This document shows positions 35,722-47,993 of a stretch of 64,000 nt of DNA, piece by piece. The notes below the pieces were generated by a model. It was not told the origin of the DNA and did no database searches. It saw only the letters and a program-made list of their open reading frames with translations. The position numbers were made by a program, and so were the translations under genes. Origin of the DNA: Thermothielavioides terrestris NRRL 8126 (Eukaryota > Ascomycota > Sordariomycetes > Sordariales > Chaetomiaceae); contig NC_016460.1 of the NCBI RefSeq assembly GCF_000226115.1, positions 992,001 through 1,056,000 of the forward strand, read 5' to 3'. Every line of letters begins with the position of its first letter. The first letter of the stretch is position 1.

Positions 35722-37682
35722 AGGAGGAGACGGGTCTGGCGTGTTTTTGCTTTCGGGTTTGGTGTCATGGAAAAGGACAACGGAGGCTCTGCGATACACT
35801 TTCAGCCGTTGGGTACGGCGGGTCCATCAATGACAATTCTTTGCGCAACAACGAGTCTTCGATTTCGTGTCGCGATGTCACTTGGATGATATGGTCGGGG
35901 ACACCAGACGGCGGTGCGGTCTCTCATTACGACGATAGCTGGGGAGAGGTCAGCACGGCGGCCGGATTTAGACCTTCGGGCTGTCAAATTGACCATGGCA
36001 CTGTTGACTGGCCACGCCCTTGTGCGGCGTTATTGGCGTTCTCGGTGTGGACTCGGTGAAGGAGTGGAAGGCCGCTGATGACGACCAATTGGGTCCCCGC
36101 CCGAGGGATGATGGGCCTGCCTCTGGCACGCCACGTCATGGCACAGTTTTGCTCGATGGAACTTCACACACGCTTCGTCGACCACATCTCAGGAGCTTGT
36201 CACTTTTGGTTGGGGGGCTGGGAGAGGACAGGAGGCCCTGCATCCAGTCAGTGCCGCGGCCGGCACGATGACCCGCAGTTGCTCTGATTGGACGGAGGCT
36301 TTGTCTCGGGGCATCTTGGAGGCCGAGTCGCCCCGGTACACTAGTTAGTCGAGTCGGGCCTGTCGAGGCTCACACCGGCTGCCAGTGAGGTACCTACCCC
36401 TTGTGTGTTCCTGACTGACATGACATGATGCACTCGCACCAGGAAAGCATGAGGCCCCGGTGCGGAAAGGGGATGACGGAGCCAGGTGCTCAGTTGCGGC
36501 TTGGCTGGCGGGAATGTGGCTCAACCGTTCCGTCCGTTCTCCTCCCGATCTGGACAAAGTGAGGGGGGAACTGGACGCTCGCTTCTATTCAAGGTAACAT
36601 GCTGTAGACAGGTGCAATTAAACAGTAATGGAAACGGGAGCAAGCCACGATGAACCGCCGGATTCCCTTTTCTAGTTCGGTGGAGCCCCGGGCGGACGGT
36701 GGCCAGTTGACTCGAGTGCTCTGTCCACAGTACACTGGGAGTCGGGTAGCGGCAGGATGGGGGAACTGTGCATTCCGGACCATACTGTCTGCTGTCTGTA
36801 CGACATACTAAGTCAGGTAATCAGTCAAAACAATCATCGGTATCAAAGGCGAGGGTCGGGGCTCAATGAATCGATGAATCAGCCCTCTTAGTTGCGAAAG
36901 TCGAGACAACCAGCGAAGAACAAACAACCATCGGCTCAAGCTGTGGCACCAACCATCAGCGTCAGCATTTGCTGCCTCAGCCACTTCCCTCTCATCAAGC
37001 AGCCCCCGTCAACGTCGTGGCCACGTTCATCGGCCCTGCGACAGTTACCCCCCACCTCGCTCTTTTCTCATCAGCATCAACGGGAGTCAGTCACGACACG
37101 AGAGTCAGCTGGCCCCCGGAATTGCCTCGCCAGGCTGGGTGCTGCCATTTCTCAGAACTCACGTTCGGTTATTACGCAGTACGGAACCACGAACTGTCCA
37201 GTCCCCTGCTCCTTAGGGAACCACTCATTGGCTGCTGAGATCCCGGTTTTGTGCTAACACGGGACCACACCAAAGGGCACCTCTTTGGCTGGCTGGGAGT
37301 CATGCCCTCTGCTTGTTCCATTTCTCTTTCTCTGACTTGCCCTCCCAGCGTCCATGACTTTTTGTCCCGCAGTGTCACTCGCAGTCGTTACCCGGACCTG
37401 AACCCATTTTACCTTGCGCTTGCGCACGCCCGCCTGCGCACTGAACACCCGCCTCCAGCCCACCAAAGCTGCCCGCCACCCGTCCCCAGCGCTGCTACGG
37501 CCACTTACAAGCTAAGCTGCACAGCGCTACCGTCTCGGCAAACAGTTCCAAGTCCTGGGAATCCAGCACGCATCAACACGGCTGTCAAATCCAGGAAAAC
37601 GCCATCGCTGGAAATATTTTGATGAATCCAGAAAGCCTGTTTCTGGCTGGAATTCCGAATTTTGCACGCATTGCCATCGGCC
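35722..37682. other. Intergenic
   Basis: Nearly 2 kb with no supported gene. It includes the rpl43 3' UTR and the upstream region of the RING/PHD gene; from ~36960 it is C/T-rich with many CCCG and TTTCTC words, as in fungal leaders. ORFs here show no family. Confidence 0.5.
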
Positions 37683-39715
37683 ATGGCTGATCAGTGCATC
37701 GTCTGCCTGGAGCCCCTGGATGTTGAGCCCAGCACTCTTGCGGCCCCGCTGGGCCCTGCAGAAGAGAAGCCGCCGCCGCTGCAGAACGCCGAAGAGCACA
37801 ACGAACACGGCGAACCCCTCCACGAGCGCCATGCCATTGAGGATGCGGATGCACTCGCCAGGGCAAACCAGAAGAACGGACCGGAGCACGCCAACCACGA
37901 CAATGTAGCTCAGATCGAAGCTTGCGGCCACATGCTACATGACGCCTGCTTGCGCGAATGGTCTGAGAAGGCAAATAGCTGTCCCATCTGCCGCCAGATC
38001 TTCCATGTCGTCAAGGTCTACGCCAAGGTTGGAGGTGAGCTCACCTCCCGCAGCAAATCCCCACCACACCCCTATATTTGCTAGTTTTGAAGGACGCTAT
38101 CGGCTGATGCATTTGTGTTTTCCGTCTTTCAGGCAAGTATCTGTCCACACGCCATGTCGAGGACAAGAAGCAGGTCGCCGAGTTCGACCCGCGCGCATGG
38201 GCCGATGACATCCCTGAAGAGTCGGAGCTCCCCGGCAGCCGCTGTCCGGTGTGCAACTCCGGGGGAGACGAGGAGGTGCTGCTGCTTTGCGACGGCTGTG
38301 ATGCCGCGTACCACACACACTGCATTGATCTGGACAGTGTCCCGGTCGGGCCCTGGTTCTGCATGGAGTGCGTCGACGCCTTTGGCCCGGATGTAATCGA
38401 GCCCATCGAGAATGCGGGAAGGGGCGGCAGCCGCCTCGGCCCGCGCTACTACTTCCCCCGCACCCAGGCCAGCATGCGGCGTGCGAGGCAACGAGCCCGG
38501 TCCGACGAGTGGCAGGGAGCTTGGGGCCGTATTACGGGCCGGATCTGGGATGCACTCGAACTGGACCTCGACTACCAGGACGACGAAGACTCGGGGATTT
38601 TTGAGAATTTGCGCCGGTCGCGCCAGCTGCGCGAGCGGGAACGGCAGGAGCACGAGCGGTGGCAGCAGCGCTTGAATATCGCCAGCCGATTGGGCGCACG
38701 CGACGTTTTTGTCAATAGCATACCCGAATTCGTCACGCGCCCGCAACCACCTCCCCAGGAGACCCGAGAAGAACGGCTCGCCTGGGGCGCCTTGGAAAAG
38801 GCCCGAGACATGGAGGCGCGAAAACGCAAATCGCGATCGGCGACTGCCGAGCCGCCCGAGGAGCCACATCATGAACCTGAAAGAAAACTGAAGCGACCGC
38901 GAACGAGACGATTGTTACCCCAGCATGGCGAGTCGTCAGCCTCAACGAGCAGGGACCCCGGGCCATCGAACCGACAAGATCACGCGAGCCCATCAGCAAC
39001 CACATCCGAAGCGCCGCCCTCGTTCTTGGCCTCGCTGCTCAGGGAGGTCGAAATGAGCACGCCGTCGGACGAGGAGAGCCTCCGAAATATGTTCGGGCCG
39101 ATCCCGGGCGTTAATGATGCCCCATCGCCCGCCCGCTCGCCTTCGCTGCGCAGCCAAGGGTCGGCGACCCCGCCGCACCGCATGAGCTCGCCTCAAATGA
39201 CGCTAAGCTCACACATCGCCCCGATATACCCGCCATCTAACTACTCACCGACGAGAGGCTCGTCATCGAACTCGGTGCGACAGTCCAGGTCGTCGTCGCC
39301 CAATAAAGCGGCCCCGCCAGAGGCCCAACCGACACCCGAAAACAGCGACTCGGAGCATCGGGGCCGCCGACCTCGCCAATCTGGCCACCACGGCGCACTG
39401 GAGCTTCGCCAGCCCCAGCCACGGCGGGCACAGAACATTACGCTGCCGAGGTCGCAAGACGCGTCGCCCGCACGAAGCCCGCTGCCGCTCGAGGTGAAGG
39501 AGAGCATCAGCAAGATCGTGCGGAGCGCGCTGAAGCCGCACTGGCGCTCCAGCAAGCTGACGGCGGCGCAGTACGAAGCCATTAACCGCGACATCTCGCG
39601 TAAGATCTACGAGGAGGTCAAGGACCCGACGGCCGTCAGCGAGGACATGAAGCAGAGCTGGGAGAGGAGAGTGACGCAGGAGGTGGCTCGCGCGGTGGCG
39701 TCGCTGCAGGCCTGA
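37683..39715 (+). CDS. RING plus PHD finger protein (PHRF1-like)
   Basis: Two exons, 37683-38034 and 38133-39715 (98-base intron, phase 1); 644 residues. A split RING-H2 begins at the N-terminus (CIVCLEPLD); an acidic insert of ~75 residues separates it from EACGHMLHDACLREW and CPICRQIF. A PHD finger follows (CPVCNSGGDEEVLLLCDGCD, then YHTHCIDL and WFCMEC). The middle is Arg/Glu coiled coil, then long Ser/Pro-rich disorder. The C-terminal part (LPLEVKESISKIVRSALKPH, SKLTAAQYEAINRDISRKIY) looks like the SRI-type helical domain that in PHRF1 and Set2 contacts the RNA polymerase II CTD. A nuclear chromatin-reading E3 ligase is the likely role. RING-PHD-SRI order matches metazoan PHRF1; the fungal protein is shorter. 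Confidence 0.88.
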
Positions 39716-40836
39716 CGAACGCGGGGCGAGCGCGCTGGCACCACACCACATTCTCCCCACCGATATACCCATGACTTTTTTAAGGAGCAACAGCACAGCA
39801 CAGCACATGACCATGACACGACCATGACCCGGACGGCAGGTGTTACAATGGCGGGGGTTCTCTCATCTCATTTCGAACGGCGGATAGTCTCGGGAATCGT
39901 GGCGTTTCAGGGTATCTGGCGGGGACTGGCTGGATTCTACGGTGCAATTGGGGCGGCGGCTCATGGAAATCTGGTTGATATACCCGGGTGGGATACCCGG
40001 GTGAGACAAAGATGTCTGGATAGCTGGGTCGCACCGGGGCTTGGCGAGGCGGTTTCTAAACGCCGGTTCCGCGTTGCACAGGCGCCCTGGCGACTTTGTA
40101 TATTGTCCAACGCTGGTCCCTTTTTTGTTGTCCCTTAAGCTGGGCGTCATCATCACCCGGCCCTGCTTCCCTTCCTTCCTTCCTCTCCCGCTCTCGCACC
40201 TCACCAGCGTTGGGGCATCTGAGTTTCTTTCCTTCTTTGTTTGCTAGCTTTAGGTATCCGGCAAACATGCATCCTGGCAAGCGTGAGGGGGGTTGTTTTG
40301 TGTGTTTTGGCGCTGGCGGTGGTGTGTGTGGTGGTGGTGGTCGTGCTGAGATCTGTCTGTGGGTGTGGTCATGATGGATCGGCGCTGGCATGGTTGGCTT
40401 TCAGGAACGGAAATACAAAAGACACTCTCCGCATAGCAATGGCAGATGGGTTGACCTGAACCTTCTGTTCTCATGCACAGGAGTGTTGGCGTTGGTATTG
40501 GCCATGGCCGTCTCTGCATCTTGTTGCTTTGGGCATTGGCCCCATGTACTTGATTACCTGCGTGTGAAGTATGTGAAGCCAGCGTGGGCTGCTGCCGCGG
40601 AATCTGAGGATGCGCTGCATGAAGTGACACGTAGTTGTAAGAGGAGTTGGCGAACTGGCGAGGTGGTGAGTTGTTCTGTATAAAAGGCCGGTGATGCTCT
40701 CGAAATACTTCCCTTCTGACACTCACACGCATACATAGACCTTCCAAGCACAAGAACGGCACACAAACGCAGGCAGTCCTCGGTTACTAACTGTAAACAC
40801 ATCCATACTTCTCTGTTCACTACCTGAGACGTGCCT
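39716..40836. other. Intergenic, with TG-rich low complexity
   Basis: No gene is supported. It holds a GT/GGT-rich tract at 40295-40350. The minus ORF 40250-40762 is its antisense image (His/Thr strings). The last 100 bases are the leader of the small Cys-rich ORF. Confidence 0.5.
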
Positions 40837-41154
40837 ATGCCTACACCATCAAAAATGTCTACCAACACCCCCGCCGCTGACCCTACCACCAACACCGGCA
40901 CCAGCACCGGCACAGGCACCGGCATCGGTAGCAGCAGCACCGAGGCGAAGTGGCCGCCCGAGCACACCTGCGCGTGCGAGCGCTGCTGCTGCCACGTCAG
41001 GGTCTCCAAAAGCGGCGTCTTCTGCTGGAACTGCGTTAAGAAGTGCCTGAAGGTGCCGCTCATGATGGGCCACCTGAAGCTGCTCGACGGGGAGGGGAAG
41101 GGGAAGGAAGGCGAGAAGGAGAAGGAAGGCGGGAAGGAGAAGGGTTTGCACTAG
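40837..41154 (+). CDS. Small Cys-rich hypothetical protein
   Basis: A single-exon ORF of 105 residues. I do not recognise a family. The first ~40 residues are Thr/Ser/Gly low complexity from a repeat of ACCGGCACC type. A compact Cys region follows (EHTCACERCCCHVRVSK, then FCWNCVKKCLKVPL), with eight Cys in ~35 residues and spacing CxCxxCCC...CxxCxxxC that could bind zinc. The tail is Gly/Lys/Glu low complexity (GEGKGKEGEKEKEGG). No signal peptide. Start chosen as the ATG at 40837; a second ATG (MSTN) 18 bases later is possible. Real coding is likely because the Cys pattern is unlike chance, but unproven. Confidence 0.5.
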   Translation: MPTPSKMSTNTPAADPTTNTGTSTGTGTGIGSSSTEAKWPPEHTCACERCCCHVRVSKSGVFCWNCVKKCLKVPLMMGHLKLLDGEGKGKEGEKEKEGGKEKGLH

Positions 41155-42091
41155 AGGTGTGAAGACACAGTGGTGATTGCCGGGGGGGGGGGAGGGGGGG
41201 GCGGTTGGAGGCTGGCTACTCCGTCTTGGTGTTGAGCTTGGGTGCGTTCTGGCGGCTAGATGGGCGGGTTGGGCGTCGAAATTGCGGGTTTATCTCGACT
41301 TTGGTCCCCACCTCTCTGGAGAGGTCGTCGCGGGGAGAAAGGCATAGACAACCAGGTAATCAAATAATGAAGCGTTTCGGTGCTGGAAGTCCGTTCCAGG
41401 GCGAGCCAACATATACAATCAGCATCATCGCACCGTGTCAATCAGCGCCGTGTTTCTAGCCGAGGAGCTTCCATCGAGCGGCGGCCACGGGCCTCTCAGA
41501 CTGTCCTGGTCTGATTCCACACGGCGTACACGTAATAGCAGTGTTGATCACGTTCTTGGCCAGGCAGGAAAACCACTGCTGTCCCATATCAAGACGGCGC
41601 ACGCACCGAAGTGTAAGGTGAAGTGCGAAATGTGAGCAGCAACTATCTAACAGCGACCCGGTGGAAAATGGCCTCTCGGCGCAGGCACCGCTAGCGAATC
41701 AGCTGCTATGTCCGTCTGGGCACCCGTAAATGATCAGGACGTTTTGGAGATGGAAACAGGTCTTGATGATAAGGATAAGTGCCGTGAGAAGGAAAAAGGG
41801 GAAAAGAGGAAGCCTTTCGAGATGCGGTTGCCAAAAATTGACCACGCGATTTGGGGTGGCACGTGCGGGTAATTGTGAGCTAGGCTAACTACAGAAGGCG
41901 GTGTGCGCGTTTCAACTCTCTCGAGCGTCTCGAGCGACGGGAAAAGTGGGCCACTGCCCTGGCAGGGAAAAAGTTCACGGTCTGGCAGCCGCGACTTGAA
42001 GGAGGTCCCCGTCCCCCAAGACCTGTTATCCCAAGTCGCGCCCAGTTGTTCCAGCGCCGCCCGCGTGGACGCTCGAGCAAGTCACACCACC
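41155..42091. other. Intergenic
   Basis: No gene is seen. A poly-G tract occurs at 41179-41201. The minus ORF 41889-42428 overlaps mL46 exon 2 in antisense and has no family. Confidence 0.5.
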
Positions 42092-43423
42092 ATGATGTCG
42101 GCGCCGGGCAGAGGGTCGGCTCTGCTGAGGAGTGAGTCTTTCCAACTTGGCAATTGAAGCTGCAGAATGCTGATGGCCTCCCGTTCCGCAGGCTCGCACC
42201 GGGTCTGCTCGCAGTGCGCCCGCCCAGCGCCCAGGACACCACGGCCAAGCGCCGCTGCGAGCCAGCCTTCCCCCGCCCTGGGTCTGGCCGTACCATTAAC
42301 CGCCCGCCGATACTATGCCGCCGAAGCCGCCGAAGCCGCCGACTCCTTGTCACAACAAGCATCAACAACGGCCCCTCCCCCCGTAACCACCGCCCCGGAC
42401 CCAGAGACCCCCACGCCCGCTGCTGCAAGATACTGCATCAAATCCTCGCTCATCCTCACCCGCCCGCCGCTCCTCACGCGCGAGCCGACCCCCTTCGAGG
42501 CGGCCTACTACCTGTACCAGAAGCGGCTGAACGAGCGGCTGACGGCGCCGTTCCGGCGGGCCTTCTACTTCAAGCAGGACAGCGCGGCGGACCTGGACTT
42601 CCGCATCAAGCTGCGCGAGCGCCGCGGCGTGCCGGCCAAGGACATCGGCCGGTACAACCCGCGCGGCCGGATGGCCTGGAACGACGAGGTCATGGTCGGC
42701 AGCCGCCTGGCCGACCCGGCCGAGGTGCGCGACCGCCTGCTGGCCGACGCCGAGGTCCGCGTCAGCGAGGACGGCGAGCCCATCCCCCCCGAGGAGCGTG
42801 TGCCCGTCGAGCGGCCCCAGAGCAGGCTCACCCAGGCCGACCTGGAGAACGACGTCAGGAGGTTGGATCGCAAGCTCGACAGGACCCTGTACCTGGTGGT
42901 GAAGAGGGCGACGACCGGTGGAGAGGGCCGTGAGGCCAAGGCCGAGGGCGAGGGCCAGGGCCAGGGTGAAGGCGAGGGCGAGGACGGCGTGTGGGAGTTC
43001 CCGACCGCCGTGGTGCCCACGCATGAGGCGTTGCACGAGGTGGGTTTCCTCCACACTACCTAACTTTCCAGGGTTCAGAAACAAAGCGCAATGCCACTGA
43101 CTTTTTCTTTCTTTCCTCTCTTCCAGACCGCCGCCCGCGCCCTTGAGGAGGCCGCCGGCGTCAACATGAACACGTGGATCGTCGGCCGCGCGCCCGTCGC
43201 CCACCGCGTCGTCGAGCCCGTGCTCGGCCCCGACGGCGTGTCGGTTGTCCAGCGCGGCGAGAAGATCTTCTTCCTCAAGGGCCGCATCATGGCCGGCCAG
43301 GCCGACCTGACCGGCAACAAGCTCGGCCTGACCGACTTCAAGTGGCTGACCAAGGAGGAGCTCCAGGAGGTGCTGCCCCTGAGGTACTTCCTCAGCGTGC
43401 GCAAGATGATGGACCTCAGATAG
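42092..43423 (+). CDS. mrpl17: Mitochondrial large-subunit ribosomal protein mL46 (MRPL17/L46)
   Basis: Three exons: 42092-42131, 42192-43039 and 43127-43423; 394 residues. The first 55 residues are Ser/Ala/Arg-rich with no acid, fitting a mitochondrial presequence (MMSAPGRGSALLRSSHRVCS, then LTARRYYAAE). The mature part begins at RYCIKSSLILTRPPLLTREP. EAAYYLYQKRLNERL and RRAFYFKQDSAADLDFRIK are family landmarks. A GEGQGQGEGEGEDG insert is low-complexity. The C-terminal NUDIX-like fold includes TAVVPTHEALHETAARALEE (spliced), FFLKGRIMAGQADLTGN and DFKWLTKEELQEVLP. mL46 sits in the central protuberance region of the mitoribosome. Confident. Confidence 0.93.
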
Positions 43424-43735
43424 AACCGTGCCGGGGATGGCGAGGAGGCGGAGGAAGGGCGTCGGTTGTTGTGCGTGGTAGAATGGGGTAGACGGCGCAC
43501 CTGACGGGGCATAGCAAGCGAGGCGCTCTCTCGCTGTGTTTGTGTTGGTATTGTAAATTAGACATGCTATGTACAAGCCATTTTTGCCCGCCCTCTTCGT
43601 GAATTAAGGTTACGGATCTTGAGGTTCTCGACGCACCGCCGGCCAGGCAAATGCCTCCATTTTTCACTTTTGAAAATATGGTTACCAGTACATAGAAGCA
43701 TGTCTGCGAGTTTTGGCGATTCCTTTCTCCTTGCC
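43424..43735. other. Convergent intergenic
   Basis: Three hundred bases between the ends of mL46 and the deadenylase gene hold only 3' sequences; no gene is seen. Confidence 0.6.
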
Positions 43736-45490
43736 CTACATCTGTGCCAAGTCCATCACCACGGCATTTCCCAACCGCAGCTTGTTGCCGTACTGCCTCC
43801 AGACCTCCCCATCCCATGATGGGACCATATACACCGAAGAAAGCCTCGACCCGGCCCTCTCTCTCGAGCTTCCGGAAAACGGGCTCAGCTCGCGGAACAA
43901 CTCGACCCCCGTTTCACGAGTCCCTGGTGCTCCATCCGCCTCCTCGTCCCTCTCCGCGCGGGGACGCAGCCTTGGGTTCCTCAACCCTATCTTCCTTGAC
44001 AAACTCACAAACACCGCCGCCGTCATCCAGCTATCAAATCCTGCGTTGTGAGCCGAGCCATCGCGGGCATCATACCCGGGCATCGGTGTAATGGGCACAG
44101 AGCCCTGGCCGACCAGCTTGTAAAGCTGCTCCAAATTTCTGCCCGTTCGGAATCCCAGCTGGGAGGACAAGTACTTGGTGTCGACAACTCTAGGGAAGAA
44201 TTCGCCCATGTCTCTGCGGAAAGCCGCCACATCGTCCGGCAGCGGTCGAAGAAAGGTCTCCTGGATGAAGCAGAGGTCGAGGAACGGATTGTGACCGACT
44301 ATGACAGGGCGGCGCTGCTTGATGCGCCCTTCGTAAAGCCGAAGATCAACGTGGAGCCGGGCAATCCTGGATCTCCTGGCGGCGCCTTGCAAGTGTTCGT
44401 CAACTAACAGCTCGGCATTGATCTCTTTGGCAAAGGATCCCCCAACGAGGGCCTCCACGACATAGCGAAATCCTGGCTTTTTGTTAATTGAAGAATGCTC
44501 GACAGGCTAGACTGGTGTGGGGCTGCTTGCCGGTCTGTTTGACGACGGCTTCATGGCGTTCCTTGTATTCGCCGTCCCATAACTGTACAAGGAGCTTAGC
44601 ACACGACTGGGAGTATGACGGATACATCCCACAGACCTGCCGCTCCTCCTGGTTCCACTTGACGACTTGGGCCAGCAGATTGCCCTGCTTGAAAACAACA
44701 AAGCAGCCGGGGAATTCCGCTTGAATAAGTCGGCGTATTATCAGAACATGCGTGGGAAGAAGTCTCTTGGACGGCCCCTCCGGACTCGTGATGAGGACAC
44801 TGTCCCCCTGGGCAGACGCGAGGTAGTTAGCTACACTTATCAGTCACCACCTTACTTGGTTGAGCGGGTACCGATTCAGGATTTGTCTCGAGCCAAGCCG
44901 AGATGTCAGCGCGGGTGTCGTTCTGGAACTTCCTTAGCCAGGTATCGAGGGTCTGGTCGCCGGCCGCGCTCGGGAGTCCGCATTGGGACAAGTACAGCTT
45001 GCTAGCCAACGCGCTCTCTGGACGGCTCAAGTAGGGTACGCCCTGAGAAAAAGCCTTCTCAAAGGAGAAGTTGTTTTCCTTCAGGAACAGAAAGCTCCGA
45101 TAAGAGAGAACGACTTTGCGGTCGATGAGCTTTGCTAGAGCGGTGCTGGGCGGAGCGAATTCAGGGGTAAGATGGAAAGTGAATGTCTTTGACTGGTAAC
45201 CTGTTGTGGTGTCAGCAATTTCCGCTCGAGAACAGCGGCACCAAGAAGGACAAACCATTTTGCTCGTCATCATACGAGAGACAGGTCATGCCAAACTGGA
45301 GAACCTGAAATGTCCTGGCGGCCTCGGCCGCGAGCTGGTACGCGGTTATCTCGGTATTCTCAGGCGCTGTGTCCACTGCGTGTCCAGAGACCCCCGTCAT
45401 TTCCAGGTCAATGGCAACATATTCGGACAAGGAGATCGCTTCCAGTACCGTTGGTAATGTCTGCCAGAAGTTGGAGCGGTTTATATCCAT
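43736..45490 (-). CDS. PARN/CAF1-family poly(A)-specific ribonuclease
   Basis: A DEDD-type 3' exonuclease predicted to shorten poly(A) tails or trim small RNAs. Minus strand, four exons: 45490-45256, 45200-44872, 44807-44531 and 44472-43736; 525 residues. Exo I is YVAIDLEMTGV (D28, E30); exo II VGHNPFLDLCFI (D346); exo III HNAGFDSWMTA (H422, D427). An R3H-like segment lies between (LPTHVLIIRRLIQAEFPG, then VVKWNQEERQ). The third intron (44473-44530) has a GC donor: CAGACCG|GCAAGC...GCCAG. It alone restores the expected KQTGFRYVVEAL and the phase. The second intron (64 bases) has donor GTACCC and branch CTAAC. Upstream in-frame Met at 45679 would add 63 residues of no similarity. Active site complete. 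Confidence 0.9.
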
Positions 45491-46719
45491 GGCGGCTGGA
45501 GAAGACAGTGTATGCTGAAGCAATACCAGTGTCGTGTCGGGGCCAGACAAAAAGAGGAAGCAGCGAGCAACGTGGACGATCCGCTTGATGCTCCAGGTTC
45601 CAAATGAGGAAGAATAAGCGCCGGGGGGTGATGGGAAGACCGACGAGACGAGACAAAGGTGGGACAAGGGGCAGTTCACACGGTTGCGAGGTTGCTCTGG
45701 GCATGGCCAACATTCCGTGATTGACGGGACCAGCTGGCTTTTGCAGCTGTTGAAGATATTATGTTGTGCTCACAAGCTTTGACTACCTCCCCCGAAGCAA
45801 CTCGGAGCTGAGAGGGATAAGGGGCGCCATGCTGGCAAAGTGTTTGGCAAGAAGCAACCTCCGGTTTGCACGCACACAGCGGCAGTTTGAGAGGCGGCAA
45901 AGAGGAAACAGACTGTGGATTCGGGTTGGGAAACTGAATAAACAGGTCAGGTTGTTGTTGCCTTTCCGAGGGCAGTGCTTGTAGCCTCTGCCATCGGTCA
46001 TGCGCTCAGCCGTACCTTCCCCAAAGGCACCAAGCAGAGTCGTTCTTCAATGTGAAGCAACCCGACCTGGTACATCTGGCCAGTCAGTATCTGGTGCCGC
46101 TCGTGTAGCACAACCTACGATCCAAAACCATCCCATCTCTCCTTCCTTTTCTATCACAGCACACGAGGTAGACTCAAATTTGTCCTGTTCTGTCAAGAGG
46201 CACACCTCTTCCATCTACCCGAGATGTTGTTTCCCATTTTTGACGTTTGCCCAAGTCTCAGAACGACAAACCATTCATACAGCCGCCCTTTGGCAAACTC
46301 GCTGCTCCCAAGCACACGGGTCCAAAGCTTTCATCCTTGCAAGGGTCATGGTAACGTACGGGTGTGGAAGGCAACCGACAACACACAAGCAGATCTCAAG
46401 CCATTTAGAGACCGGCGAACACTAGGGCTATACTTCTGTGAGGAAGCAATTGGAGGTTGCCAATGTTTGTTCCAAGGCCCTTTTGTCCTCCGTATTTCCC
46501 AACTTCGCCGTCGTTTCCCCGATAGACCCATGGCACCTTCTTCTTTCCATTTCGGCTCTTCCACCCCCCTCGGCCACACACTCGGCGTCAGTTCCGGACC
46601 TTAGCTTCTGCATGTGCGTCCGCGCAGTTCTGCTTCTGCTATCCCCTTTAGCTACCACTCCCTCACGCCGCCCAGTATTGCCAGCCATCCTTGCCTGTTC
46701 CCAAGCCGCCGCAGCAACC
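45491..46719. promoter_or_regulatory. Divergent intergenic
   Basis: About 1.2 kb between the deadenylase and the DUF3716-like gene, divergent. No gene is supported; the right end is pyrimidine-rich. Short ORFs are unrelated to any family I know. Confidence 0.5.
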
Positions 46720-47654
46720 ATGGAGCCCGGAGATCCCGACTCTGCCCGCAGAGGCCGAGGAGGCCGGGGAGCGCACTCCAGGCACGTTCATGTATTTCCT
46801 CGTATCATGGGCATGGCGTCTATGGTGCCCAACCTGCTGGGACACCCGCGAACAGAACCGCGGGAAACTGGCCATGAGACGGACTCCAGGACTGGTGTGC
46901 CAGGCACCTCGGCAACCGATCCGTGGGAACCCTTCCTGCCGGTAGACCCTGCCATTCATGCCTCGAGGGCCATTCGACTAGAGCGCCTGCAGCTGCACCT
47001 ACCCGGCGAAGGTGGCGATTGGATTCGGACCGTGAAGTCTTCCTACGTACGTTGTCTTCTCGCCTTTCACGAAGCGCGTCCTTCTTCCGCGCTATATGGG
47101 TAACCCGCTTGCAGCAGCACACTGCAACTTCAATACTGACATGTATATGCGACCAGGGCCAGGGTTTCATATGGTGGCTGGCGCCTCTCAGCCCACCCTT
47201 TGCGCACCACCGGGCGATGATGAACTGGTCGCCATACCGGAAAGGCATCTATCTGGACGAAACCACGCGCCAGTGGCGGCCATGCCGTCTCGACCGAAAC
47301 CAGCTGCTTCGCCCGGTCATCGTGCCCAACAGCGCCAGGGCCTTCGCGCTGCCGTTCTACGACACGTACCTGTCGTTCGCCGCGCGCCTGTCGCGGCACT
47401 CGCCGCTCGACGAGGACGCCCACACGGCCGTGCTCATCTACCTGTGCGGCCGGGTGCGCCTGGGGGAGGACCAGTGCCACTGCTGCATCAAGCGCCGGAT
47501 CGGAACGAGCATGCCCGGCGACCCGGTGCCCGTGTGCGTCAGCGCGGCGCCCTACTTCCACGGCATCTGCGCCAACTGCTTCCTGAAGGGCGGGTCGCTG
47601 CCCGAGAGGCTGAACCGCTGCAGCGTGTCCGAGGTGCTCACGATCGACGAGTAG
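46720..47654 (+). CDS. Cys-rich hypothetical protein, DUF3716-like
   Basis: Two exons, 46720-47046 and 47157-47654 (110-base intron, GTACGT...ACCAG, phase 0); 274 residues. The N-terminal ~75 residues are disordered (Gly/Arg/Ser). The rest has ordered aromatic-rich parts, such as GFIWWLAPLSPP and LPFYDTYLSFAARL. A C-terminal Cys region follows: C216, C218, C219, C236, C247, C250, C264, read as CHCC ... VPVCV ... GICANCFLKGG ... NRCS. This resembles the fungal DUF3716 pattern (CxxC...C...CxNC...G...CS), found in filamentous ascomycetes with unknown function. Family call is tentative; coding status is good because both exons are open and the splice is clean. Confidence 0.65.
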
Positions 47655-47993
47655 AGTGCGTTGAACAGTCCGGGAGGCTACCCCATGATCGCGGCCTCGC
47701 TGTTTCAAGGCGGTACCGGCGCCGAGCAGGCCTTTGCAGAGAACCTCCTCTGGAAGAAAGGCCCGCCTACTGGGTACGGCAGCGCCTTGAACATTGCAAG
47801 GCATGGCGAGCGGAGGGGGGGCAACCAGGGGCCACCGCCCATCGCGCCAAACGGAGCCAGCAACAACTGGTTGTGAATGACGGACAGTGATGTTCAGCGA
47901 ATATGGCAGCTAAGCTACTAGTATGGTTGTGGTCATTAGGCTCATCAATCATCTCAGCGTAACAAAACCATCCTGACCAGGCTGAGAAGAATA
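47655..47993. other. Convergent intergenic with short direct repeat
   Basis: No gene. A related pair of sequences, ACCAGGCTGAGAAGAATATC (47977-47996) and ACCAGGCCGAGAAGAATATC (48018-48037), sits at the 3' end of the RD-rich gene, the second copy being coding. It is a tandem duplication of about 41 bases. Confidence 0.55.

Noticed and set aside
42362..43576. 404-residue minus-strand ORF
   Set aside because: Antisense to mL46 exons 2 and 3; mL46 family motifs on the plus strand leave no doubt.
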